A stretch of 64,000 nt of DNA, taken from positions 777,050-841,049 of the forward strand of contig MJCC01000002.1 of the NCBI GenBank assembly GCA_001766655.1, written 5' to 3'. A program made the translations under genes and the position numbers. This document shows, one piece after another, positions 16,605-28,100 of the stretch. The notes beneath the pieces are model-generated. The model made no database searches, had not been told where the DNA came from, and saw only the letters and a list, made by a program, of their open reading frames with translations. The DNA is from Phytomonas francai. Its lineage: Eukaryota; Euglenozoa; Kinetoplastea; Trypanosomatida; Trypanosomatidae. Every line of letters begins with the position of its first letter. Within the stretch, counting starts at the first letter, position 1.

Positions 16605-18584
16605 ATGAAGAATAGTCGCCGTCGAACATGTATTTTTAATAACGTAGCTGAAGAAATTAAATTGGCAAAGACATCAACCCCGACCCTTTTCCCAGCGATT
16701 CAAAGTCTTCAGCTGAGTAGTTCCTCTAAGCCCACGTCTTCCAGCGCTCACAAACCGTTTGGAGCTAACCCTGAGATTTTATCATGCACTATATCCAGCA
16801 AGCCCCCTATAGACGATGCTTGCACAGATAGAATGATTAGCGATAGGCTACCAGCCCTGCAGAAAGTAAGAAACTTGAGAGCATGTCCCACTAAGCTCGC
16901 TACCATTAAAGCTTTAGAAACCTCCCAACAGTGTCGTATTGAGGCTGAGGAGGAGAGTCTCCGGAGGGAGGTTTCCCAAACCCCCCTTTACGAGGTCAAC
17001 ACACGCGCCAAAAGCACTAATTCCAGATCCTCCTGGCCCTCAGACTACGCGCAGATGCAGGTCATGGTGGACTCGCATCGATATTCTCGCGCGTACTTGG
17101 GTCTCTCGGCGTTGATGCTAGAGAATAGTAGTGTGGTAGGTCGTGTTCTGGTGTTGAGCGCCATGCGCGCTTTTTGTAGTTATCAGATTTACAATTATGC
17201 CGAATGCGCAGATGACAGTCAGACTTGTTGGCGATTGCTCACAGATGCGCGCCCAGGCGAGGAGCTTGCGCATGATCAGGAAGATAAATCCATCCTATCA
17301 GCATGGCTAAATGCGCGTTTTGTTCTTCTCTGGTCTCGTTCCCTTATTCTTTGTGAGGAATACGATGAAGCTAGGATGCTTTACAATCGCATCTTTTCGC
17401 AAGAGATGGGTGATCAAGCAGTTTTTGTATCAAACATTTTCAACCTCACAGAGAGCGACCTGTCGTTGCTGCAAAGAGAGCGGGATTGCATACCACAAAT
17501 TTGTAGCTTCAGGCAATATGTGGAGACCGGGGCATGGTCGAGCGCTTTGTCGGTTATGAAATCAAAAAGTATTCTCGAATTTTTAGAAGCAACCTCTTTA
17601 AGGTTCTTAGAGGCGCTGGTGCTATTTGAAAATGGGCAGTTAGACGCGGCGCGAGAGGTACTGTTGTCGTATTTAGCCCGCATGCCATTTTCTGTCCCCC
17701 CTTCCTCTTCCTCAGGCAATGCAAAATATTGGTGCAAGGAAGAAAAACAGCTACAGCATTATATTGAGAGAGCCTATCTAAATGCAAACTTATTTCTTTC
17801 AAAAGTAGGTCTGTATTGTGGGAGAGAATACATGAACATTGCGGCTGTATTGATTCAACGGTGTTTAGCTGTGGATCCGCTTTACACACCCGCCTTAAAA
17901 TTTGGCTGCCACTTGGTTGCCCTTGAGGATTTCATTTCCGAGGCAGAGTCAGACATTGAGGAGGGTCGGTTTCAGAATGCGGTTACTCTCATAACCGATA
18001 CGCTCGCGATGGATAGTAAAAATAATCGCATCAACGCCTTCTTATTTGTAATGCGAGCTGAAGCGTATCTAAAGCTCTGTCGCCCCCTTCAGGCTATTGA
18101 GGACTGCACAAGCAGCATTGGGCTTGATGCGGCCCACGCAAAAGCGTATTTCATGCGATCTATAGCGCTTCAGCGTGTTCAAAAGACTGCAGAGGCAGCG
18201 GCGGATAGATGCATGGCCGCTAAGCTTAACTCATCCTATTGCGATATTCATGAGGCTACCGAACTGAATTCAAGTGGCTCGCAGGCAACCTTTTTTAATG
18301 AACGACCTGGATCAAACCATCGACATTTTCCGGATAAAAAATCGGATGTATCGAAGGGCACGTTGTATGATACATTGGGGGTGCGTCCGTGCGCCAGTTT
18401 GGAGGATATTCGTCAGGCCTTTAAACGCCTCACCTTACAATACCATCCCGACAAAGTGGTCAATGAATCCGAGGATTTCCAGCGAATTGCCATCGATCGC
18501 TTCAAAGAACTTAACCAAGCCCACAGCGTGTTGACCGATCCTGAGAAGCGATCTGTCTATGATTTGTCTCTGAGAAGGACGTAA
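16605..18584 (+). CDS. TPR-containing DnaJ (Hsp40) co-chaperone, DNAJC7/TPR2-like
   Basis: The product has 659 residues. A C-terminal J domain at about 587-655 reads YDTLGVRPCASLEDIRQAF through LQYHPDK to DPEKRSVYD. It contains the HPD tripeptide that stimulates Hsp70 ATPase. Upstream, helical repeats from about residue 145 to 560 look like tetratricopeptide units; the clearest are ARMLYNRIF, AVTLITDTLAMDSKN and AIEDCTSSIGLDAAHAKAYFMRSIALQRV. TPR followed by a C-terminal J domain is the DNAJC7/TPR2 layout, used to bridge Hsp70 and Hsp90. The N-terminal 140 residues are Ser/Thr-rich and without clear domain. The ATG at 16605 is the first in frame, but the start is not otherwise supported. Confidence 0.85.
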   Translation: MKNSRRRTCIFNNVAEEIKLAKTSTPTLFPAIQSLQLSSSSKPTSSSAHKPFGANPEILSCTISSKPPIDDACTDRMISDRLPALQKVRNLRACPTKLATIKALETSQQCRIEAEEESLRREVSQTPLYEVNTRAKSTNSRSSWPSDYAQMQVMVDSHRYSRAYLGLSALMLENSSVVGRVLVLSAMRAFCSYQIYNYAECADDSQTCWRLLTDARPGEELAHDQEDKSILSAWLNARFVLLWSRSLILCEEYDEARMLYNRIFSQEMGDQAVFVSNIFNLTESDLSLLQRERDCIPQICSFRQYVETGAWSSALSVMKSKSILEFLEATSLRFLEALVLFENGQLDAAREVLLSYLARMPFSVPPSSSSGNAKYWCKEEKQLQHYIERAYLNANLFLSKVGLYCGREYMNIAAVLIQRCLAVDPLYTPALKFGCHLVALEDFISEAESDIEEGRFQNAVTLITDTLAMDSKNNRINAFLFVMRAEAYLKLCRPLQAIEDCTSSIGLDAAHAKAYFMRSIALQRVQKTAEAAADRCMAAKLNSSYCDIHEATELNSSGSQATFFNERPGSNHRHFPDKKSDVSKGTLYDTLGVRPCASLEDIRQAFKRLTLQYHPDKVVNESEDFQRIAIDRFKELNQAHSVLTDPEKRSVYDLSLRRT

Positions 18585-19110
18585 ACGAATTCATTACCCT
18601 TTTAAGAGCAAATGTTAAATTATTTTTTTGTTTTTATTTTTCTTCAAAAATTATTTCTTGTATTAAATACAGTACCCCACGTTTTGAAATAAAGCATCGC
18701 AACTGTCATGTGCTGGGTATTTTTACGTGATAAATATATATACATGTATGTATTAATAGATAGATAGACGTGCACGCATTTATGGGGCACTTGTATACGA
18801 CAGTTTATAGGTTTATACTATTTTTCAATAAGGCATTTTCTTATTCTTGCTATCCCTTAAGATTGTGGAGTCCGTTATTTGCATTTTTTTCTCTCCTTTT
18901 TTTTTTTTTTTGTTACAATCCATTGTCGAACACCAATCTGACAACATGTCCTATGTGCACCGACAATGCAGAAAATTTACGCCCCCAAAAAGCGAACCAG
19001 GAAAAAGTAGACGCAGTTACGCTTTCGAATCGATCGATTGATTCGTTTGCTTATTTTTTTTTTTTAGGGTCTCGTGTTGTGTGGATTGCCCATCCCCGGC
19101 TCGCGCGCGC
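18585..19110. other. Intergenic spacer before dynein
   Basis: The AT-rich spacer holds TA-type and GATA-type short repeats near 18735-18768 and a T-tract near 18898-18910. It ends in a T-run with TTTAG at 19067 (annotated separately). The ORFs across its end are out of frame with dynein and are not genes. Confidence 0.55.
19050..19067 (+). promoter_or_regulatory. Putative trans-splice acceptor for dynein heavy chain
   Basis: A 13-base T-run ends in TAG at 19067, leaving a 43-base 5' UTR before the ATG at 19111. Confidence 0.6.
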
Positions 19111-22100
19111 ATGCTCTCGGAGGACCCTCGTCTTGACTGGGTCGCGGACCAGATCCAGCGCAACCTGCACGACATCGCCGTCGACTCGATCACGGACCTC
19201 TTCCAGGACGCGGCGGCGGTGGCGATCATCCTGGGCGCCTTCGAGGCCGCGAAGGGCGCGGTGGAGCCGTCCTTCGTCGTGGTCGCGCGGGACGAGGACG
19301 TGGTGGGCGGCGGCGCGTCGTCCGCGGCGTTTTCGACCGGCGAGGGCCCGGCGGGGGCCCGTCGGCTGCGGGTCTCGGCGGGGGCCGTCCGGAGCACCAA
19401 CGTGACCGGCTCCGCCCACCGCCCGCCGGACCGGACGCGCTGCGTGTACTTCGCGCGGGCCGGCGGGGGCCGCATCGCCGCGGCCGACGCCGCCGCCTGG
19501 CGCGTCGACCCCCGCTCGCCCGTCCACGCGGCCTTCGAGGTCTGCTGCGCGCCCGTGCCCTCGCTGCGCTCCTTCCGCGTCTTTTTGAAGGAGGTGCTGC
19601 TGCCGGTCGTGCGGAGCGTGGGGCGGGAGGGCCGGCGCGGCCGCCGCGCCCCNNNNNNNNNNNNNNNNNNNNNNNNNNNNNNNNNNNNNNNNNNNNNNNN
19701 NNNNNNNNNNNNNNNNNNNNNNNNNNNNNNNNNNNNNNNNNNNNNNNNNNNNNNNNNNNNNNNNNNNNNNNNNNNNNNNNNNNNNNNNNNNNNNNNNNNN
19801 NNNNNNNGGGGGGGGGGGGGGGGGGGGGGGGGGGCCGACCGCGAACGGCGGCGTCTCCTGCCGTCAGCTCTACGGCGAGATCGCGAACTGGGTCGCGCGG
19901 CTGGACACGCAGATGTGCGGCTTCATCAAGCAGGTCAGCGCGGAGCGGCGGCTGCCGATGCCGCAGAACCTCGCCGCGCTCGGCACCACCGACGGCGACC
20001 TCAAGGCCGCCCTCGCGGACCCGGAGATGCTGCGCGAGGTCGACCACACCGTCTCGCAGTGGCATGCGGAGATCAGCTACGCGATGGCGCTCGACCCCCA
20101 GAAGACCGGGCCCCTCGGCGAGATCGAGTACTGGCGCGAGAAGTACAGCGCGATCAGCGCGCTCTACGAGCGGATCAACGTCGCCCAGGCGCGGTTCATC
20201 CTGCGGATCGCGACCGAGGCCGAGTGCCCGTCCGCGATGCTCATCACCACCACCCTCCAGCAGTTCTTCCACCAGCACGCGGAGGCGAAGGACAATGTCA
20301 AGTTTCTCGGCACCCTCGACCGCCATTTCCGGACCTTGCAGAACATCGACGCCAAGAACGGCTCGCTCACGCCCATCATCGACACCCTCTCCTCGATGAT
20401 GATGGCCATCCGGATGGTTTGGATTATCTCGCGTTTCTACTCCACCGAGGAGCGCATGGTCGGGCTTCTGGAAAAGGTGGCCAAGCTCATCGCACAGAAG
20501 GTGAGCGAGCACATCGACTTTCGCACGATCCTGCTGCTGCCCATCAACGAGGCGCGCCGCAAGGTAAACGGTGGCCAGCAGTGCTTTTTGAAGTGGAAGG
20601 CCGCGTACACCAACGTGCGCGAGGAGATTAGCACGGCCGAGCGGGAGCAGAATTGGAACTTTGATACGCGCCGGCTCTTTGATACCACGGATTACATGTA
20701 CGATCGGTGCACGGACTTGTTGGATGTTATCGAGACGGTGGAGTACTACACCATGGTCCTCAGTTCCCAGCTCAAGACCGTTCTGACGGACTCCACCGGC
20801 ATTGAGCGGATCCTGAAAGACGTGGAGAAGCTAAAGCGTCCGTTCGAGACCCTCACCTTTGACCCTTTTGAGAAGCGCGCGACGCACAACTGGCAGGTGG
20901 TCTTTTCGACCTTTATCAATATGGTCGCGAATCTCGACCAGGAGGTTTCCTACTTTATCAACAAGATATTTGACGAAGACCTCCGCAGCGCCGAGTCGGC
21001 TCTCGAGCTGCTCTTGTCCTTCGAGACGATCAAAAACCGCCCGCATCGGAGCAGTACGAGCCTGGATATCTCCGCTCTTCTTTCGGAAAAGGCCGACCGC
21101 ATTCTTGCGCAGTACTACTCCGAACTCGAGGACGTTCGGACGATATTTATCGAAAATCGCGACAACCCGCCGCTCACCAAAAACCAACCCCCCGTCGCGG
21201 GCTCCATCCATTGGAGCATGGCCCTCTTCCAGCGCATCAAGAAGCCTATCCTTCGTTTTCAGCAGGAATCGATGCTGGGGACGTCGATGGGGAAGCAGGT
21301 CAAGGCGAAATACGTCGAGGTCGCACGCCAAATGAAGGATTACGCCACCGCACGATTTATTCAGTGGCGCGAGGACATCCAGCACACCAAGACATCCTCC
21401 TTGAAGTGGAATATTCTGCGAAAGGAAATGAACAACACGTACCTGGTGAACTTTGACCCGAAAATTTTCGATATCATCCGCGAGACCAAGTACCTGGATC
21501 TTCTCGGCTTCCAAGTTCCGCAGGAAGCCCTGCACATCACGTTGCAGGACGAAGCCTACCACACCTACGTGGAGTCGCTCAAGACGATGCTGCTGAACCT
21601 GAATTACGAACTGGGGATTATTGAGGGACCGGAATCTGCCATTTTGGTCAAAAACATCGCCGAGCTGAAGGCGGAGCTGGAGCCCGGCTTTCACGACATT
21701 AACTGGACCAGTCTGAGCATCCCGGACTTTGTCGCCAGCTGCAGCAGGGCCATCACCAAATTCCGAAATTTGAGTCGCGAGGTGTCGAAAAGCGCCCAAA
21801 GCATTCAAGTGCAGGTGGTGAACAAGATCGCCTCGACCAAGCTCGTGCCGGCGTATGAGGAGATCCTCCAGGATGGCGGGGAGCTGCCCGAGCTCCAGGC
21901 CCTGCTTGACTTGTTCGAGCAGCGCCGCGTCGTTCAACTCGAGCGCTGCGTTCGCGCCTACCGCATCGCGAAGCCGCTCTTGACGAAGGTCGAAAGCCAG
22001 CTCGTCGGGACGCACACCGGGAAGTGCCCTACGCTGGAGAGCTACTACAGCCATTGGGAGCAGCGCATCTGGCGGGCGCTGCGGACGATGGTGTGCAGGT

Positions 22101-25100
22101 CCCTCGAGGCCTTTGCAAAGCTGGTGGGCTACGCCTCCTCCCGAAATACGAAGCGGCCGCCACTTTTCAAGGTAACTATCTTTCTCACGACCGAGCCGAA
22201 CTACTCGCCGCCGCAGCAGGAGATTACCTCCGCCTTCCACAAGATCCAGTCCGGTATTATCGACTCTACGAAGCTTTTCCAGCGTTGGATGCGCGGGACG
22301 TGCCTGGAGTTCACGCAGGGCGAGATCGTACCCCGCCCGGTCGATGAAGACTACTCGGCGCTCTTTACCTTTCACCAGGATACCTACAATCTGCCCATGG
22401 TGTACAAATTGCAGGCGCTAATCAATAGAACGATCCAAACCCACCTGGCCGCGCTCGCCACGAATATCAAAATGCTCCAGCGCTACCGGTTTGTGTACCT
22501 TGCGGACAAGAAGATCTCCGTCGAGCAGCAGGCCAAGAGCCAGTACCACTGGATCGACTACGACGCCAAGTTCCAGCTCTACTTCAACATGATCAACGAC
22601 TTTGATAGCGAGAACCACATTCAGGACTTCGGCTTCATGCGTTGCGACGAGACGCCCTTTTTCTCGGAGCTGGTCGACCACGTCTACCAGTGGATCTCGA
22701 TGGAGGGCGCGCAGCTGAACGACACCGTGCGGGCGCGCATGATGCGGCAGTACAACCAAATCCTCAAGCTCAACAAGGACCTCAGCCGCGACGTGGACAA
22801 CATCGACGACCTCAAGTTCGTCCTCGAGATGATCCACCGGGCGAAGGCGTCGTCGTTGGAGGTGGAGCAGGAGATCCGGGAGATGGAGTACGTCTACCAC
22901 TCCCTGCTGAGCTTCGGGATCGCGGTCGACAAGGACGAGGTCGCGACGGCGATGGGGCTGCGGAAGCTCTGGCAGTGCACCCTCGCCCACGTCCACCAGA
23001 CCGGGGTCAACTTTGAGGAGCGCAAGGCGCGCTTTCGCGACCTGACCATCAACGACGTCGACAGCTTCCTTCTTGAGGGGGACGCGGCCCTGCAGCGCTT
23101 CATCGCCGCCGGGCCCAACCGCCGCGACCTCGACCTCGCGGAGGGCAACGCCCTCAAGAAGGACTGGCGCGCCCAGGTGGGCGCGCTCCAGCTCCGCCGC
23201 GACGAGCTCACGAAGGCGGAGAAGCTCTTCGACCTCCCCCTCACCACCCACACCTCCCTTCAGATCCTGAACGACGAGCTTTCCAAGGTCGAGGTGGTGT
23301 ACGCGATCTACGAGAAATGGATGGCGGTGCTGCGGCGGTGGAACCGCAGCAACTGGAAGGATATCCTTTTGCAGGATATTGAGGCAACAACGGAGGAGAT
23401 CGCAAAGGAGACCCGAATACTGAGTAAACAATACGGCACCCTCGATGTCTTCTTTCCGATCCAGCAGCTCATTCTCAACTTTCAGAGCTCGCTGCCGTTT
23501 CTCGCGAAACTCAAGAGCCCTGCTCTCAAGTCGCGGCACTGGAAGGAGCTGATGCGGGTCACGGGGCGGCAGTTTAACTACGAGCAGATGAGCCTCAATG
23601 ACCTCATCGCCATGGAGCTCTTCCGCTTTACTGACGAGGTCGACACCATCACGCTGACGGCCGCGCGCGAGCAGAATATCGAGACAGAAATTCGTAACAT
23701 GCGCGAGTTCTGGGCGACCAAGGACTTTATTCTCGCTAAATATGAGCCTCGGAAGGGCCAGGTGCGCTGCAACATCCTGAAAGACCTCAGCACCATCCAA
23801 GACGCAGTTGACGATAATATTCTGAAGATGCAATCGATCGCCAACGTTAAATGGGCCCAGCCGTTTATGGATGATGTTCGAATGTGGGAGAAGAAGTTGT
23901 CGGTGATTAACGAGGTGATCGCGATCTGGGTGGCGGTTCAAAAGAAGTGGCAGTACTTGGAGTCCATTTTCATGGGCAGCGAGGATATCGCCTATCAGTT
24001 GCCCAAGGAGACGGCTAAGTTCAGCGATCTGGATAAGAAGTTTGTGCGCATTATGAACGACACCACAGCGGCGCCCATCGTGATCCAGGTTTGCAACGTC
24101 GCCGGACGCCTTGAGGAGCTTTCCTATATCGAGGAGAAGCTGGAGGAGTGCCAAAAAGAGCTCTCCAACTATCTCGATTCGAAGCGCCACCAGTTTCCGC
24201 GATTTTATTTCATTTCCGACGATGAGCTACTTTCCATTCTCGCCACCAGCAGTGCGAGGGCGGTGCAAGAGCATATGCTAAAGTTATTCGACAACTGCGC
24301 GACGCTGTTGTTTAAAAGTGAATCCGACGAGACCGTCCGCGGTGTGGACTCGCAGGAGGGGGAGAGGCTGGATTTCGCGAACCCTGTGAAAACGGAGGGG
24401 AGGCCTGTCGAAGAGTGGCTGCAGAGCGTTCTCGAGGAGTCACGCTCGACGCTGCACGACATTCTCAAGGCAGGTATCTTTTACAACCCTAAGATGAATC
24501 GTCAAAAGTGGATCGACGAGTATCTTGGAATGGTGACCCTCACCGGTGCCAAGATCTTCTGGACGTTTGAGATCGAAAACGCTTTTGATCTGCTCAAAAA
24601 AGGAAAGAAGAACGCGGTGAAAGAGCTGCTATCCAAGCTAACCGAGCAGTTGTTTGACCTCGTGAGTGAGATCGACAAGGATATCGACAAGCAGTACCGT
24701 AAGAAAATCAACACGTTGATCATCGTCGATGTGCACGGCCGCGATATTGTTCACCGCTTCGTTCGCGACTCTGTTATCGACGCGCGGGAGTTTGATTGGG
24801 AATCCCAGCTGCGATTCTACTGGGAGCGTGAGACTGATACCTGTGTGATTCGTCAATGCACCGGATACTTTAAATATGGCTTCGAATACATGGGCTTAAA
24901 CGGGCGGTTAGTGATCACACCGCTCACCGATCGATGCTTTATGACGCTCACCCAGGCCCTGACCTTTTGCCTTGGAGGTGCCCCTGGCGGTCCTGCGGGG
25001 ACTGGAAAGACGGAATCGGTGAAGGATCTTGCCAAGGCAATGGCGATTCAGTGCGTGGTGTTTAACTGTGGTGAGGGGCTGGATTACAAAGCGATGGGAA

Positions 25101-28100
25101 CCATCTTCTCCGGTCTATCACAGACCGGCTCCTGGGGCTGTTTTGATGAATTCAATCGCATTGAGCTCCCTGTGTTGTCGGTCGTTTCCGAGCAGCTTCG
25201 GTCGATTCAAGCGGCGCTGCGCGCCAAACAGACGGAGTTTCTCTTCGGGGATTCCATCATCAAGCTGGTTCCGACCGTCGGCACCTTTATCACGATGAAT
25301 CCCGGCTACGCCGGGCGTGTGGAGCTGCCCGATAACCTGAAGGCCTTGTTCCGCCCGGTGGTGATGGTGGTTCCGGATATGGAGCTCATCGCGGAGAACA
25401 TGCTCTTTTCGGAGGGCTTCAAGACGGCCCGCGAGCTTGCCAAGAAGATGGTCACCCTCTACGCGCTCGCCAAGGGTCAGTTGTCGAAGCAGCGCCACTA
25501 CGATTGGGGGCTTCGTGCGCTGAAGGCGGTTCTCGTGATGGCCGGACAGCTCAAACGCGGCTCCCCGGAGCTTGAGGAGGAGTCGGTGCTGATGCGCGCG
25601 ATGCGGGATATGAATGCCCCCAAATTCATCGCCGAGGATGAGCCCTTGTTTAAAGGGCTCATTGGGGATCTCTTCCCGGGATTAGACCCAACGCGTGTTC
25701 CTCAGGAGAACTTAGCCAACGCCTCGGCCAAAACGTTGCGCGGGAGGGGCTTTAAGAAGGATGCCAAGCAAATCGACAAGGTCGTGCAGCTCTACGAGAC
25801 GATGCAGACGCGCCATACGTCGATGGTGGTGGGGCCGACGGGGGGCGGAAAGTCCGTCGTAATCGACACGCTCTGCAGGGCGCAGACGGACCTGGGCCTT
25901 CCGACCAAATCGTACGTGATCAACCCCAAGGCCCAGCCGACCTCGCTGCTTTATGGATATATGGACCCCATGACGCGGAATTGGTCCGACGGCATCTTTT
26001 CGAACATCTTCCGAGCCATCAACTGCGCGACCGATACCAAACCCAACGAGAGGCGGTATATTATTTTTGACGGGGATGTGGACGCGAAATGGGTGGAGGA
26101 TATGAACTCCATCATGGATGACAACAAACTCCTGACGCTGCCGAACGGTGAACGTATTCGTCTGCGCCCACAGTGCTCCTTGCTTTTTGAGGTGGGCGAC
26201 CTTCAATACGCGTCGCCCGCGACCGTTTCCCGCGTCGGGATGGTCTTTTTGGATCCTGTGAACCTAAGTTGGCGGCTTTACATGTACTCCTGGAGGATGA
26301 AGCGGCTGCAGGATGAGCAGGAGACCCTGGATGAGTTGACGGAGCAGTTTGTGCAGCCCTTAATTGACTTTGTGCTGAATGGGGTGTGCGGAAACGAGAT
26401 CCTGCCGCCACCGAAGCTTGTGATCCCGACAACCGATCTCAACATGGTCAAGCAGCTCACCACGATGCTGCATACGATGTCGCCCGGGACCACGCCTTTG
26501 GAGCCTCGCGCGCTGCAATGTATTTTTATTCTCGCCTGCCTTTGGAGTTTCGGCGCACTGATTAAAACGCAGGAAGACCGCATCCGCTTCGATGCGTTTC
26601 TCAAAAAGCTTAGCGGGTGGAATCTTCAGGATGTCGGTGAGAATTACCTGAACCGCTTTGTTGGCTCCGGCTCGCTACCCGAGCGAAAGACCCTCTATGA
26701 TTACTTCTTTGATCTTCAGGATGGCCGGTGGAAGCCGTGGAATGTGCTTGTTCAGCCCTTTTCACGTGCACCGAACCAAAAGTTCAGCACCCTCCTTGTA
26801 TCAACGGTCGATACCGAGCGCAATATGTGGTTATTAAACCGAATCGTGCTCAATCGCACGCCGGTGTTGCTAGTTGGTGAGAGCGGAACGGCAAAAACCG
26901 TAACGATTCGCGCCTACCTCTCGAAGCTTAAGCAGAACGCGATGAAGTTAAGCGCGCTCGACGATGATGATGTGCACTTACAGGAAATGCCGCTTGAGAT
27001 GAACTTTAGCTCGCGAACGAGTAGCCTTGATGCGCAGCGTACCATCGAGGATAACGTTGAGAAGCGTATCAACACCGTCCTCGGTCCACCCGCGAAGAAA
27101 CGTTTGGTGGTCTTCATTGATGATATTAACATGCCAAAAACAGACCTCTACGGAACCCAACAGCCTATCGCCTTCCTCAAGCTCCTTATTGAGCATCAAT
27201 CCTGGTATGATCGAAAAGATTTGCTCTTTAAAACGGTGCGTGATACGCAGTTCGTGGCGGCGATGGCGCCGGCCGGGGGCGGACGCAACGCCCTCGACCC
27301 CCGTTTCGTTTCCCTCTTTACCGTCTTCAATATCATCTTCCCAGAGGACGAGTCGATTCACGCCATCTACACCCAAATCCTGCAGGACATCTACAAAAAT
27401 TTATCCCTCACGAACAGTGAGCAGCTCGTTCATACCATCACGAGCGCGACGCTGACGTTTTATCAGAATGTCGTCTCCGCGCTGCCGGCGACCCCAGAAA
27501 AGTTCCATTATATCTTCAACCTTCGCGATCTTTCACGGGTCTACGAAGGGCTCTGCCGCGCGACGCCGGAGAAGTTTGTGGATGTGCGCAGCATCGTGCG
27601 GCTCTGGCGGAACGAACTCACACGCGTTTTTTCGGATCGAATGTCCGACCTGGCGGATAAGCGCTACGTGAGCTCGCTGATCGAGGAGGAAATCAAGCGT
27701 AGCTTCCCAGAGGAGGCCTCGCACGCCATGGAGGACCCGCTGCTTTTTGCCGATTTTGCGGATTTCGTTCCCGACAGCGATGTGGATCGGTTGCACATCT
27801 ATGAAGATCTTGGCCCTGACTACGCCGTGGCCCGCCAACTTGTCGACGCGATTATGGAGGAGATTAACACACCGGTCATGAAAATCGATCTTGTGATGTT
27901 TGACATGGCTCTTGAGCATCTGCTCCGTATTACGCGCGTGTTATCGCTCCCTCAGGGCAATTGCCTTTTGATTGGGGTAGGTGGTAGTGGTAAGCAATCG
28001 CTCACGTCCTTGGGCGCTGCCATTTGCCAGCTAGGCGTTTTTGAAATTTCCCTAACGCGAAGCTACAACGAGGAATCCTTCCGGGAGGATCTGAAGCAGT

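Noticed and set aside
18770..19405. A 211-codon ORF overlapping the dynein start
   Set aside because: It crosses the dynein splice acceptor and continues in the wrong frame as Arg/Ser-rich translation of the GC island.
20831..24190. Minus-strand ORFs of 514 and 590 codons opposite dynein
   Set aside because: Both are antisense shadows of dynein tail sequence, with no motifs and the same compositional bias.
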